From: Periplaneta americana
Lineage: Eukaryota > Arthropoda > Insecta > Blattodea > Blattidae
DNA length: 64,000 nt
Reading direction: 5' to 3'
Assembly: GCF_040183065.1 (NCBI RefSeq)
Contig: NC_091124.1
Coordinates: forward strand, 96,242,501 to 96,306,500
Below, one piece after another: positions 33,300 through 44,390 of this stretch (position 1 is the first letter of the stretch; every line of letters starts with the position of its first letter). Both the position numbers and the translations under genes were made by a program. The notes beneath the pieces are model-generated. The model made no database searches and was not told the origin of the DNA. It worked only from the letters and a program-made list of their open reading frames with translations.

Positions 33300-33850
33300 A
33301 CAGATTCTGGGATACCAAGGAGGCGCAGGGCTTTCACAGCGGACTACAGCAGACCAGGGAGACACCAGTCTGTGTAGCTCCTTCAGACAGATGGCACGAT
33401 ATCTACGGTGCTGCGATCTTCAGGTTAATATAGGGTGCAGAAGGACGTAGTATGCGAGGAATATCAACAAGGAGACTCAGTCAACTGAATGCTCTAGCTG
33501 AATCGACAAGATGGCACCAAGTAGTGAATCACTTACTCACAGAAATGCTAGCCTAAGGACTCCAACAATAAGGAGGTCGGTACAATAAGCCTCAGGCAGC
33601 GGTGCAGAAAGAGAACGGGAAACACTAATACATTTATGTCACAGACAGAGAGTTTCTCAAGAACAATTTATGAGAAGAAGGTGTTACATAATTAAACTAC
33701 AGTCATAGAGTTAAGATATATTCCTACAATAGGCTTACTACTCCAAAGTGAGGTTCATGGTTAATTAAGTCGGAATTTAAACAGTTTCATTACCTTTTTC
33801 TAAGTCATCAGGTTCAAAAGCATCTCATTATCATACAGAGCCTTTCTGTC
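33300..33850. other. Intronic stretch, mostly unassigned
   Basis: It probably includes the 3' body of the SINE family B variant (ACAATAAGCCTCAGGC at 33584-33599, matched by ACAATAAGCCTGAGGC at 52018-52033). No coding was seen. Confidence 0.4.
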
Positions 33851-33984
33851 CGTTGTGTCCGGCGCACGGCAGTTCGCGGACCGGCCAGTCAAGCTGGGAC
33901 TCCCGGCGAAACGGATAAAATATCCCCGCAACTAATTCTCGTTCTCACATTTAGGCCTACAATTACAATGATAATAGGCACGTA

Positions 33985-34190
33985 CCTATGACAGATGTTG
34001 GAAATATTGTCCTCCTATGTCCACACATTTCTGCCATCTTTTCAGGAAATGTCCATTCACACGCATGAGTTTATCTTCCGAAATTGACTCAATTTCTCGC
34101 CTGATTTTTCTTTCAGTTCTTCCGGGTTTATTGCATACACTTTATTTTTCAAGTTACGTCATAGATAAAAATCGCAGTCGTAGCTGGTAC
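33985..34190 (-). pseudogene. Mariner-like (Tc3/DDE_3 type) transposase C-terminal remnant
   Basis: Minus strand: CDFYL (stop) RNLKNKVYAINPEELKE, then after a frameshift IRREIESISEDKLMRVNGHF then LKRWQKCVDIGG. This is the segment after the third catalytic residue in this transposase type (usually DFFLWG-x-LK-x-x-VY). It supports a mariner-like origin for the outer element. Confidence 0.75.
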
Positions 34191-34202
34191 AGTACGATTA
34201 TT

Positions 34203-34457
34203 TAGTCCTGACAGTCGCCGGCGATGTGCGATGTGAGTCAGGCGAGTCCATTTAGTTACGCCAAAGGATGTTTGGGTTATTTACTCGCTTGCCTTCGGAG
34301 CGATCGGATGTCATACGTGCAGTAGAGCTGTATGTTTCCAGTACAGTTAAGCTGTACTGCATTCCTTTACTGACCGCTCGCCCTTATCTCTACTCCAGAA
34401 CTCTCCCAACTCCTCCTATTACTTCCCCTCTTTCGCGTCGCTGAGCTGTCAGGACTA
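34203..34457. mobile_element. MITE with TAGTCCTGACAG termini
   Basis: The 12-bp inverted terminus TAGTCCTGACAG starts at 34203 and its reverse complement ends at 34457. About 255 bp, GC-richer than its surroundings, non-coding. It directly abuts the next nested element. Confidence 0.75.
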
Positions 34458-34458
34458 A

Positions 34459-35588
34459 ATGGGCTATTCCATATGAAATCGATCAATAAAAAACCTCGAA
34501 TTTTTTTATACTCTAATTTTTTCCCTACTTATACAAGGTGCTGAGGGGAGTGCATTTTCAAAAATGTACTATCGAAAGTCAAACGGTTTTCGTATTACTG
34601 AGCGACAAATTTAGCATATTTTATAAAAACAAGCCTCTTTCAGCTCTCAGAACTCTAGAACCATTTACTGCAGAACATTGAACGAGAGTTTATTTTGAAG
34701 CTGACATTTGGAAGGTTATGTTAAGAAGTAATCCTTATTTTTATTGTACACAGAGAGACAGATAATCTGATTTTACTTGCTTTTAGGCTTTTTGGCCATT
34801 TGTAAAAATGTAAAAAAATATTGAGAAAAACCTTGCATTATGAAGAGGGATTCGGTATTGTTTGCTTAGTGGTACGGCAATAAGTTTCGAGGGCATTAAA
34901 TAGATTATTTTCACACGCCTAGACTGCACGCACTGGCCGAGAGCTGAAGCGAGCGTTGGGCGTCATTTTACTCCTGTGTTCATGAAAACCTGTGATAAAG
35001 CTAGCACAGCCATGTGCTGCTAGACGACACATCACGTGTTTGTCTCCTGGCCTTGCTTGTCTCGGCTAGCTCCCGTCTCACAGTCAGCTGGTTAGTTCAC
35101 GCGCGTACTATTTATTTTCTTTATTTGATATTTTCAATACTTTCTTATCAACATACCATCAGTAAAAAATATGTGTTTATTTGTACTTTCAATGCGGAAT
35201 CTAACTACTTATATACTTTTTTAAATATTTTTTCCTAGCCAAAGGCGTCTTAATGAGAAAAAATCTCAATTTCTCCATTTCCATAAAAAGTAAGAAAGTC
35301 TGTTTATATGTCAATATAAACTTTAATTTCTCAGCATCAAAATAAACCATGATTTTGATTATTGGGTGAAAGGGTTTCGGAGCTACAACAGTTTAAAGTT
35401 GCTACTTTTATGAAAATACGATAAATTTAAATATTTTTAATTTAAACACTATGAAGTTCTGATGCCTCAAACTTTGCACAAACCATTGTATCACAGTTCT
35501 CTACGTACAAAAAAAAAGTTTCATTGTATTTAGAAATTGTAAGGACAATTTTCTCTATATTTCGGTCGATTTGAGATGGAATAGCTCA
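34459..35588. mobile_element. 1.1-kb element with GGGCTATTCCAT termini
   Basis: The left end GGGCTATTCCATATGAAATC and the right end, read outward, GAGCTATTCCATCTCAAATC both continue to GA. AAAT flanks both ends (34455-34458 and 35589-35592), possibly a 4-bp target duplication. No coding region was recognised, so it is non-autonomous. Confidence 0.8.
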
Positions 35589-35877
35589 AATAATCGGCCT
35601 GTACTTCCAACGGTAGGCGCATAAAGCCTTGCGCACATATTGTGACCTTCGTAGACAGTAGCCTAGTCTTACTGAAGCCATTGTGGAGTTGAGGGGATAT
35701 TATATCCGTTTAGCTATGAACCCCAGCTTGACTGTCTGGTCCGCAAGCCGCCGGATACAACAAACAGGAAAGACACTCTATGACAATTTCCAATCTTCAG
35801 CCAACATTCGCAACACATCTTCAGAACATAATTAAGGTCGAGATAAAATAAAATTTCTTCATATTTTCTTTGCACAG

Positions 35878-36076
35878 GGTTATCATGACAGAGGTGTACG
35901 CTTCCATTGAAGAAACAATGGCCTACTACGGCAATGATACCAATCCCGGTGCTTATTTCACCTTCAATTTCAACCTCGTGAACTCAGCGGGAAGCTGGTC
36001 TACTGCAAATGATTTTAACAATGTCATTCATTCATGGGTGGATAACATTCCTGAAGGCAAGCAGTCCAACTGGGTG
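35878..36076 (+). CDS. Maltase exon D, acid/base glutamate
   Basis: Acceptor TTTGCACAG ends at 35877; donor GTAAGT starts at 36077. One base completes an Arg codon from exon C, then 66 codons run from VIMTEVYAS to KQSNWV. The Glu of TEVYAS is the GH13 proton donor (region III). The stretch GAYFTFNFNLV matches the barrel strand that normally follows it. The phase (1 + 66 codons) fits both neighbours exactly. Confidence 0.95.
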
Positions 36077-36243
36077 GTAAGTGTGAGCCTGCATAATAAG
36101 TACAATCTCTACCTGCATGTTCCTACTAGGATCATAATCATAATCAACTTTTAGAAGTTTGCCATATAGATAATGTAAACAACGCAAAATTTCTTGCTTT
36201 AAAACTCTGAAACAAAATGTGAAGTCTATACGTATTTTTTTTT

Positions 36244-36610
36244 AAGATGGGACATGACAGTTAAGCGGCCGAGCTTGGAACTACAGTGCTATGTTGCCAA
36301 TATGGACTACCATGCTGCCAGCTGATGGAAGCTAGCAATTGACGTTAAGAAGGCTGACGTTAAAACATTCATTGACAATTGACGCGAAGATAAGAAAACA
36401 ATATAAAAATCGACAGAGAATCAAACTCGAAACATACCAATGCTAACATTGTGTGCACAATAAATGTCGCCAAGAGAGCTGTTAAGCACTCGCCACGTGG
36501 AAACGGTAAGTTTGGCAACTCAACCGTTGTTACCATAGCAACAGGCTTACCACGCTATGTGACATTCAGTTGTTTTTTCCGATCGCAACACTCCTGTCAT
36601 GTCCCATCTT
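36244..36610. mobile_element. 367-bp MITE in intron 4
   Basis: The 17-bp perfect inverted terminus AAGATGGGACATGACAG lies at 36244-36260 and (reversed) 36594-36610. It contains paired AATTGACG blocks in the left half and a palindromic GTTGTTACCATAGCAACAGG near 36526. Non-coding. Confidence 0.85.
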
Positions 36611-36990
36611 TCAAAAAAACAAGTATAGTTCATAGTGTTTGTTTAGGAAAGGTGTAGACTAGCACGGTTCCAGCAGCGGTGATACTATTATAACACTCTT
36701 TGGTTCTAGCATGCAAGCTAACACGAAAAAAGCAAGAAACCTATTTTTGAAATCCAGATGATAGCAGCGCTCTCAGCATACAATCCATCACACAAATACG
36801 CACCGTGAGAACCTTGCTTTGGACGTTTCGGTTAAACCGGTTTTCGGTTGACAGAGGTTAGGTTACTGGAGGTTTTACTATAGCCTATGAATACTAAGAG
36901 GAACATTATTCAAAATACTGCTTTCAGTTACTAGGAGTGTTTAGTTTACGTCAGTATATAAATTTGATAATGTTGTAACATGTCACTTAA
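36611..36990. other. Intron 4, right part, no recognisable feature
   Basis: Intronic sequence up to exon E; a small palindrome-like AAACCGGTTT occurs at about 36834. Nothing else was recognised. Confidence 0.4.
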
Positions 36991-37000
36991 AAATGATCAG

Positions 37001-37208
37001 GCTGGTAACCACGACAACTCTCGTGTTGCCAATCGGTATGGAACGAATATGGTAGATGCAGTGAACATGTTGGTGACACTGCTGCCAGGCACAGCAGTGA
37101 CGTACTACGGAGAGGAATTGGGTATGGAAGACCTGGCCATGGATTCTCCCTCAGATAACAGAGATCCAGAAAGGACTCCTTTTCAGTGGGACAACACTAC
37201 AAGTGCCG
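37001..37208 (+). CDS. Maltase exon E, region IV (NHD)
   Basis: Acceptor ATGATCAG ends at 37000; donor GTAAGT starts at 37209. It encodes [14 protein letters not shown] with the third catalytic Asp (NHD), then [20 protein letters not shown] and the [11 protein letters not shown] motif typical of insect maltases. It ends one base into a Gly codon completed by exon F. The acceptor has a weak pyrimidine tract (TCACTTAAAAATGATCAG), but the protein reads straight through. Confidence 0.93.
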
Positions 37209-37274
37209 GTAAGTTATCAGAATTAGAATTATTCATGAATCTGTTTTCAAAGTTCTCTGATTTATAGTTTAACG

Positions 37275-37452
37275 ACAGTCTAGTATATAGTCACGAAGCT
37301 TGAGTTGATGAGGGTACTAGAACAATAGACTGAGCCGGTACTGTTTCACATTGTATGTGATGAGGCGATAATAGCGATCCTAGCGGTTAGCAACTATCTA
37401 TGGATGCATAATCGCTACGTATTGAGCTTCGTGACTGTATATACTAGACTGT
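37275..37452. mobile_element. 178-bp MITE, ACAGTCTAG family, copy 1
   Basis: The terminal repeats ACAGTCTAGTATATA and GTCACGAAGCTTGAG are inverted at the right end. AGTTTAACG (37266-37274) and AGTTTAACT (37453-37461) form an 8/9-bp target duplication, consistent with a hAT- or P-like mechanism. The second copy is at 49462-49781 in intron 7. Confidence 0.9.
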
Positions 37453-37676
37453 AGTTTAACTGTTCTTATAGCCTAATTATGTTACTAAAGATGTGCTACG
37501 TTTCCAAAATTTTATAGATCTAATTTTAGGATAAAGTCTAGAATTTTGATAATTACTTGTGTGTTACTATACACGTAATTTACGTTTGTAAAAAAAAATT
37601 ACACGGTTTTATACGTGGCGTAATAAATTATTTTCATGGAAGTAAATTAATAAGTTACATAGGCCTACTCTTGTAT

Positions 37677-37958
37677 TGCCTCTGTTTGAAGTTCTGGTTG
37701 ACATATAGGCCTACATCTATTATCAGGCAGTACATCTCACTTGACGATAAGTATGTGTCACAGGAAGAACAATAATTGTTTGTATGCATCTCAAGTCTGA
37801 TTAATGTAATATATAGCTAATCGGCGATGTATACAATGGAACTGGCTACTCTATTCCATTATCTCCTGGCCTAGTTGCCTCATAAGTGGTGCCTTGTTGG
37901 TACTACTTATGAGGTTCAAACCTGTCTTCGGATAGTTGACTAAACAACAACAACAATG
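37677..37958 (+). mobile_element. SINE-like repeat with (AAC)n tail, copy 3, 9-bp target duplication
   Basis: CTCTTGTAT is repeated at 37668-37676 and 37959-37967. The body matches copy 2 nearly throughout, and the tail is ACTAAACAACAACAACAA. Confidence 0.92.
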
Positions 37959-37967
37959 CTCTTGTAT

Positions 37968-38340
37968 GTTTGAAGATGCCATGCTACTTATGAGTCACAA
38001 AATATAGCTACATTTTGCGCAGTTTTTACGTATGTTGAAGATTTGTGAGAATAAAACCGAATTTGTCATACTTGTTATGCAACGTACGACATGTCTTCAA
38101 CTTCTATTTTTAATATAGAATTTTACTAACTTCTTAATCGCTGATTATAAACTCGTACAGAATGCTTCGAAGCTATGCTGTGAACTAAAGTTGATTATGT
38201 AATTTCATTGTTTTAAAATTCTAGAAATGCGTTAAATAAAAGTCAAAGGTGCCGCCTTTGGGAAACTGTCCACAGAAAATTCTCAAAAGGACAACACATT
38301 TTGTGTTTTCTCTTATAAATAATTAGGCCTGAGAAATATA
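37968..38340. other. Intronic stretch, no recognisable feature
   Basis: AT-rich, no coding or repeat recognised. Confidence 0.4.
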
Positions 38341-39087
38341 TGCCGTTATACTACCAGTGCGCTTCGTGCGCCTCTAACTTTGAGTACGTCTCAGAGTTGA
38401 GGCGCGTTAATGCAGGTATTTCGTTCGTTTGAAATCATGCTTTATCACGGTAAGTTAGTCCTCAGCATTTGGGTGCTTGAAAGACATTCTTTTGACTTCT
38501 GCTAAAGAAAAATTTAGAGACATTATTTTCTTTGTTAAAGAAAAATTGCACTATTTTAAAGATACTTTATTTTCTATCTGTAGAAAATACATCTAATATA
38601 ACATTGAGCCTTATTATTTCACTGTGTTAATATGATGGTATATTACGTTTTTGTTTTACATAATTTTTCATTTCATATATTGTTGCAGTAATTAACAAAC
38701 CACATTTTCAAATTTTCAAAGGATAATGACTGCCTGTTGCTAGAAAACACAGCCTTATATCTAGAGAAACTTCGTTCCACTTCTGCAGAAACAATGGGGA
38801 AATATTTGAAATATTTTACACAAGCATTATTTATCTCAAAATCTGTATCATTATTACAAATTTCCTCATTTGAAATTAAGTCACAAATTTCGTCCTCGGC
38901 ATCTTGCTATTATTCTTCTTTACAGGACGTTGAATGTTGCCTGTTAACGAATAGCAGTATTCGGTCGTAATGTAACCGATCAACTGAAGTTCACTGCTGA
39001 ACGAAACACACTGAAATCCCCCACCCCAACGCAATTACGTACTGGTACCTGAAGTTAGAGGCGCATGAAGCGCAATGTAACGGCGTA
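38341..39087. mobile_element. 0.75-kb inverted-repeat element in intron 5
   Basis: TGCCGTTATACTACCAGTGC and GCTTCGTGCGCCTCTAACTT at the left are mirrored at the right (outward from 39087: CGCCGTTACATTGCGCTTCA and TGCGCCTCTAACTTC). The pairing is imperfect, with a small insertion in the left arm. The interior is AT-rich and has no recognisable transposase. Confidence 0.75.
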
Positions 39088-39938
39088 CAATTCTTAGCCC
39101 TACTTATAATATTGACCTCTGTGAACATGAAGATTTATTCGGCCAGTTGATAAAGAAAAAAATTAAGTCGGCATTACACAAAGGACACTATCAATTACCA
39201 CAATAATATAAGGAGTTCGAGAAAAAAATATGAAGATAACAGATGCCAGTAGGAAACCACAAGAAACACAATGACAAGATGCATATGATGGAAACAGCCT
39301 TTGATGACTAATAAACTCTGGGATCTATATCGCGCTGAGAGAAGTTAAGCAAACTCGCGGAAACACTGTTTCAAAGGATAGGATAAATTAAGACTTTATG
39401 AAGAACTCGAATGAATTACCGCAAATAATGCATGCTAGTAGCCTGGGAACTCGAGTACATAACAATTGAATACTTTTTTAATGTACAGTACCGGTAGCAG
39501 AAAAGAGTAATGGGCCGAGTCTTGATGGCAGTCCTTCTGTATAGGCCTATAGGCAACAAGTTTCGCAAGTTTGCCCACAAGTAGCATATAGTGGCGGCTA
39601 GTGGTTGAAAATTTAGTGGTTTACTTTCATAAAATCAGTAATTATATTGTAGATTCTGTCCGGCCAGAATTATAACGTTATTACATGAATAGACCCATGT
39701 CAGGAGCACAACACAACACAACACAACACAGAACGTTCGGGAGTAAAAATATAATTTTATAATAATGATACCTATGCTAAATCAAACCAATTTTAAAACG
39801 AGAAAACATTTAAAAGAATGCAACAGTACAATATTGCAATCTACTTTTTAAAACGCACAATAACTGCGCCCGAGCACGAGCTTCTGCTCTTTCGGGCTGC
39901 AATGCCTAATGTAGCTCAAGTGTATAGTATTAAGTAAA

Positions 39939-39973
<35 letters not shown>

Positions 39974-40241
39974 ATAAAAAAACTGACGTAGGCCTACTAT
40001 TTGTAGAGGAAATCTGCGCATCTCTCCTTGCACCTTGAGAACAGCATGCCAATCGAAACGATTTCCTTTTTTTCACACCCGCTAAAACTTTTTATATGCG
40101 TGGATTAAAATTTCTATTAAATGGCCTAGTTTTCGTTTTATTAAATTGTGAAGTTTTTGCCAAGTCGTTTATTCTCATATATTTCTTCCAAAGTACGCAA
40201 TGAGAATGGGCTGTTCTAATAAATACTGTACAGTATTCTTA
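39088..40241. other. Intronic stretch with microsatellites only
   Basis: It contains (ACACA)n-like ACAACACAACAC at 39709-39731 and (ATT)n at 39938-39970. No gene or mobile element was recognised. Confidence 0.45.
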
Positions 40242-40332
40242 TTTGTTGTTGTTGAGTCAACTGTCCGAAGACAACAAGTGATACCAACATGACACCACTC
40301 ATGAGGCAACTAAGCCAGGAGTTAATGGTTTG
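40242..40332 (-). mobile_element. SINE-like repeat with (AAC)n tail, truncated copy 4
   Basis: Only the 3' end is present: TTTGTTGTTGTTGAGTCAAC, TGTCCGAAGACA, CTCATGAGGCAACTAAGCCA. The 5' part is missing, as in 5'-truncated retrocopies. Confidence 0.8.
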
Positions 40333-40507
40333 TTAACTAAAATTCGAAAGCCATCTTCAAACATTTATCTCGCACAAGACAATAGTTAGCACTAATTAAA
40401 TATTAGCATTATTAGATGTAAGTGAATACCTAATCAAACGAACCTTATACCACAGAAGTTTAAAATCATAAAGAATCGGAAACAGAAAGAAAATAGACTA
40501 CTTTAAA

Positions 40508-40755
40508 TGAAGGGATCAGAGCCAAAGGCGACTAACCCACAATTACAAAATTAGTAAATAAGAGTTAAAATTAAGAGGATCCTGACAAAAATGATTGGTT
40601 TCACAATTTATTTTAATTGGTCTACATTGAATAAATACAAAAAATATTATTAATCTATAACAACAATGCATAATTTAAAAAAAAAAAAAAAAAAAAAGCT
40701 TAATAATGTACAATACAAAATTGTGGGTTGGTCGCCTTTGGCTCTGAGCCCTTCA
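40508..40755. mobile_element. 248-bp foldback MITE
   Basis: TGAAGGGATCAGAGCCAAAG and onward (about 45 bp, CGACTAACCCACAATTACAAAAT) is mirrored at the right end (TGAAGGGCTCAGAGCCAAAG read outward). The centre carries a 19-base A run at 40679-40697. Non-coding. Confidence 0.9.
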
Positions 40756-41841
40756 AATAAGACGGCAGATGCTCACGTCACACTACAAAGATAAAACCTA
40801 TTTCTCTCACAAAACAAGAGCGAGGGTGTTATTTGTTCCTCTCCCTGTCCCTCACAGTCATCCCTCAGCCCCTAATCTGACTATTCTTTACAGTACATGT
40901 CGAGAACTTAGAATTTCGTTTACCAACTCATGAGCTGTGCTAGAAAATCCCCACTCATCCTGTCGCTCCGGGAAGAGTCCTAAGATCAACTCTGTCTCCG
41001 TAAGTAGTACGTTCGTTTCCCCCCGAGTCAACGATGAGGTCCCTGCAAACAGTTCGCGCGATTCTCTGAATCAAACTAAATATGTTCCTATATCTAGTAG
41101 ACAGAAATAAATTACCGGTACTTCAATATATATTTTAAGCAGTTTAAGGCTTAAAAAATTTGTGGTTGTAACACAAACTTGCTACAAACTTAAGGAGCAG
41201 CCCCTAGCCTATATACAAGTGCTCTTGTTTACTGTACATGCGCAATGCGTTATATCTGGAACTTAGGACAATTAAGAGGCCCATTTATTTTTTCTGGAAC
41301 TGTATGTATTGCAGGAAGTTTTGAATTGGTAACATTTATTTTTTTTTACATTTATGACATAAATACGAGAAAATGACGTATTTTCAAGCGTATTTTACGC
41401 GTCGTGTAGAAATTAATTTTTTACGCGTAACTTCCCAACCCTGGCATAAGATCTTGCTTCTGTCTGCTCGCTGCTCCGTTGTCATCAATCGATATTGAGT
41501 ACCAGGGGCGTACACAAGGAGAGATAGTTACCAGGTTTGAACCCTCCCCCCTTGAACTTAAAAATAACATATTCAGATTTGAGTATTTTTTATCCATAAT
41601 TGTTTTCCCTTTTCCAATTTTTCATTGTCAAAGTAACAAAATCTACATGGACATAAGGCATAGTCCTCCTACCCCTCCCTCAATATATTTATAATTCCAG
41701 TTTCATTCTTCATTCTTGGTGAGTTTTACATTCCATTATTGTGTTTATTTAATTTTATTTTAATATATTTAATTGTTTCCATTGATTTCCTTGTTATGCA
41801 AAGTGTCTTACCTAACATATACGGATAACTGTTGACTATAT
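40756..41841. other. Intronic stretch, no firm feature
   Basis: CAGGGGCGTACACAAGGAGA at 41503 looks like a hAT terminus without a visible partner. Nothing else was recognised. Confidence 0.35.
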
Positions 41842-42081
41842 ATTGTTTAGTCAACTGTCCGAAGACAGGTCTGAACCTCACAAGTGATACCAAGAAAGCA
41901 CCACTTATGAGGCAACTAGGCCATGAGATAATGGGGTAGGGTTGCCAATTCCTTTTCGCCCTCTATGGCATACATCGCCGACTAGCTACATATTACACTA
42001 GTCAGACTTCAGATGCATACAAACAATTATTCTTCCTCTGATACATGTCGTCAAGTGAGATGTACTGTCTGATAATTAGGC
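41842..42081 (-). mobile_element. SINE-like repeat with (AAC)n tail, copy 5
   Basis: It matches copy 1 from GTTTAGTCAACTGTCCGAAG through GTGAGATGTACTGTCTGATA. The tail is reduced to TATTGTT. The 5' end is shortened relative to copies 2 and 3. Confidence 0.88.
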
Positions 42082-42600
42082 CCCGGATTTTTATGTAATA
42101 TGAAACTACGAAATATACATAAAAATGTAGTAAATATTGAAGAAATATGTAATTAAATATGTAGTATTACTAAAATATGTGATTTAAAATCACTATTTAT
42201 TAATGCATTGAATTCACAAAAATGTCGTCACAATTTAACTGGTCAATTGAAGTGGGAAGATGCAGCCTGGAAAGTCGATTTGCCATTTCCACCCATTGTA
42301 TAGTTTGCAGATAGGCTACAACTTGTCTCTGCAATAATTTATTATTTTTCTTGTGCCTTGAGATTTCCTAGAAAAAATATTTGTTCTGTAACACACACAA
42401 TGGTATTTTGACTTACCTGACACACGACCCAAACCCTCGCTAATAGCCTACTTTCAATTCGAAACAAAGTTAAATGACCAGCGCACCTGACCACCCCAGA
42501 TTCTGAGAAAGCATTAGTGCAAATGTAGAGAGTTGAGGAACTCCGAACTACCATGTTTTTAAGACAGAGTTGGAATCCCTAGTTTTGTTTGTTTTTTTTA
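42082..42600. other. Intronic stretch, no recognisable feature
   Basis: AT-rich at the left; no coding or repeat recognised. Confidence 0.4.
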
Positions 42601-42605
42601 TTTAT

Positions 42606-42654
42606 GAAGAAGAAGAAGAAGAAGAAGAAGAAGAAGAAGAAGAAGAAGAAGAAG
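42606..42654 (+). repeat. (AAG)n microsatellite
   Basis: Sixteen GAA/AAG units directly abutting a LINE group B 3' scrap. Confidence 0.97.
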
Positions 42655-42772
42655 GTATCAGATGATTAGATGACATTAAGATATATGGATCATATGCTAA
42701 GACTAATAGGAAGGCAGAAAATAGGAAAGATTGGAGAATGCTGGGTTTGCAGTGAAAGACCTGCAGAACACG
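42655..42772 (+). mobile_element. LINE group B, very short 3' scrap
   Basis: The frame DDIKIYGSYAKTNRKAENRK then DWRMLGLQ and TGA is the last about 30 residues of the group B reverse transcriptase (compare 15790-15877). A short (GTAT)n tract follows at 42772-42800. Confidence 0.85.
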
Positions 42773-42856
42773 TATGTATGTATGTATGTATGTATGTACG
42801 TATGTACGAGGGAGAGTAAAAAATTAATTAATAATTAAATTATTAATTGAATATTT

Positions 42857-42968
42857 ACAATAAGATTACAAACACTTCATCACTTTTCAACATGGTATAA
42901 CAGGAACACTTGCATTGAACGTAGTGGGAACTATGTTGATAAGTGATGAAGTGTTTGTAGTCTTATTG
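42857..42968. mobile_element. ~110-bp foldback MITE at the left edge of element V
   Basis: AATAAGATTACAAACACTTC (onward ATCACTTTTCAACA) is mirrored by TGTTGATAAGTGATGAAGTG (onward TTTGTAGTCTTATT). It interrupts an otherwise continuous arm, which reads GAATATGTACACTTGG on the opposite side of V, so the insertion point is clear. Confidence 0.85.
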
Positions 42969-43222
42969 TACACTTGGTCAAAATGAAAGTGGCCGGCGTC
43001 TGAGAGATCAAGTTCGAATCGGGTATTTCCGTGAGCACTTGGGACAGCCAGGCTTTGTTCATAAGACTGCGTATATTCTTCTAGTAGTTATAATGGGGAA
43101 CACAACTATTAATCACTAAAATCTTCCGAGAAAATAATTCATATATAAGATTTAAAACAGACAGATCGTTCAGAGTGTTTAAACAGTGAATATTGTAACA
43201 CAGATACTATATACAGTATAAC

Positions 43223-43426
43223 CAGTGGCGTATACTGGTTAAAGGGTTTGGGCTACCGCTGACCCTATTATTACACAAAATGTATCTAACAATTACTTTA
43301 ATTTTAATTACTATGGTAAAACTAATAATACAAAATTATTACATTATGTTATATTATAAACTTTTTCTTTTGTAATTTCCTTGGGCTACCGCCGGTAGCC
43401 CCGGTAGCCCGCAAAATACGCCCCTG
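43223..43426. mobile_element. 204-bp hAT-type MITE with perfect 8-bp target duplication
   Basis: AGTATAAC occurs at 43215-43222 and 43427-43434. The ends are CAGTGGCGTA at the left and CAGGGGCGTA read outward at the right; the subterminal GGGCTACCG blocks are inverted. Non-coding. Confidence 0.93.
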
Positions 43427-43496
43427 AGTATAACAGGTTCCCAAATGGAGTATGATCATTGCTAGTTACAATCCGTTTTTACTGCAGTAAAACTTT

Positions 43497-43558
43497 TAGT
43501 GCAGTGGTAGAGAGTTAGCTAAGTATTTGTGAGGTTACAAATTCAGATCTCCGTGGTG
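43497..43558 (+). repeat. tRNA-like module, left arm of element V
   Basis: Box A TAGTGCAGTGGTAG is good; box B is decayed (ACAAATTCAGATC). It was recognised mainly because it mirrors the right-arm module. Confidence 0.45.
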
Positions 43559-44390
43559 CTACTAAGCTTTTTTATGCTCGACCATGCCGAAATGTAGTAA
43601 TTATATACCTGGTAGTAGCCCTTTAATGCACCTCATTAAAGTACTTACACCTATTCATTATAATTCAGTTGTTCAGCCAATGAGAAATCACCATTGTACT
43701 GATTGTACCATTATAAAACCACAAGTATCGATTATTCTCGGATATGCAATCGAAAGACAATTAGCGAAAAGTCACAGAGGCTGGAAATCCAATATTGTCG
43801 CAGAAGGTTATGTTATGTTACTATAATAATTAGCGTTAATTGTAAATAATATTCAAATAAATTCAATTTGTCATCTCGTTTCTCAATTCTAAATCAATTT
43901 CCAGGTTATATCAAGCCTAATGTTCATGTTATTCTCTAGATTATATCAAGGTCAATGACATTCGTGTTTCGGAAAAAATCAATACTTTCGCGTCTGCGCA
44001 CATCTCACAATTCAGGTCAGTTCCGCTCCTCACTTACATAACCATAACATGAATACTTATGAATAATTTCAAGTTAGAAATATGGTCGAGCATAAAAAGT
44101 CGTATGAAACTTGCCTATAATGGTAATTAAGACGCTCGTATGAAAATTATGAAACTCGCTTGCACTCGTTTCATAAATAAATATACTCGCATCTTAATTA
44201 CTACCATTATAGGCTCGTTACATAATGTACTTTTTTTTTTTTGCCTTTTAAATGCAGCAGTGAAAATATAACAGGTTTTCGTCTTTTTTTTTTATCCTTA
44301 GAATACTTTTCGTTTTATTTACTTTTTCTGTTAATAGAAACTTTTAACACTAGATGGAAGTAACACTAAAGACGACAATTAGAGGCTTAC

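Larger units (their letters stand above)
33852..35761. mobile_element. Outer inverted-repeat element with two elements nested inside
   Basis: 33852-33940 and 35685-35761 are reverse complements over about 75 bp (shared CAGTCAAGCTGGG and AAACGGATA-AATATCCCC). Just inside the left repeat is a minus-strand mariner-like C-terminal remnant (33985-34185). Two further inverted-repeat elements, 34203-34457 and 34459-35588, are stacked inside. It lies 117 bp upstream of maltase exon D. Confidence 0.8.

Noticed and set aside
36520..36545. RFX X-box-like palindrome GTTACCATAGCAAC
   Set aside because: It lies inside a MITE and is intronic. A match of this length in a palindrome-rich element is weak evidence for regulation of the maltase.
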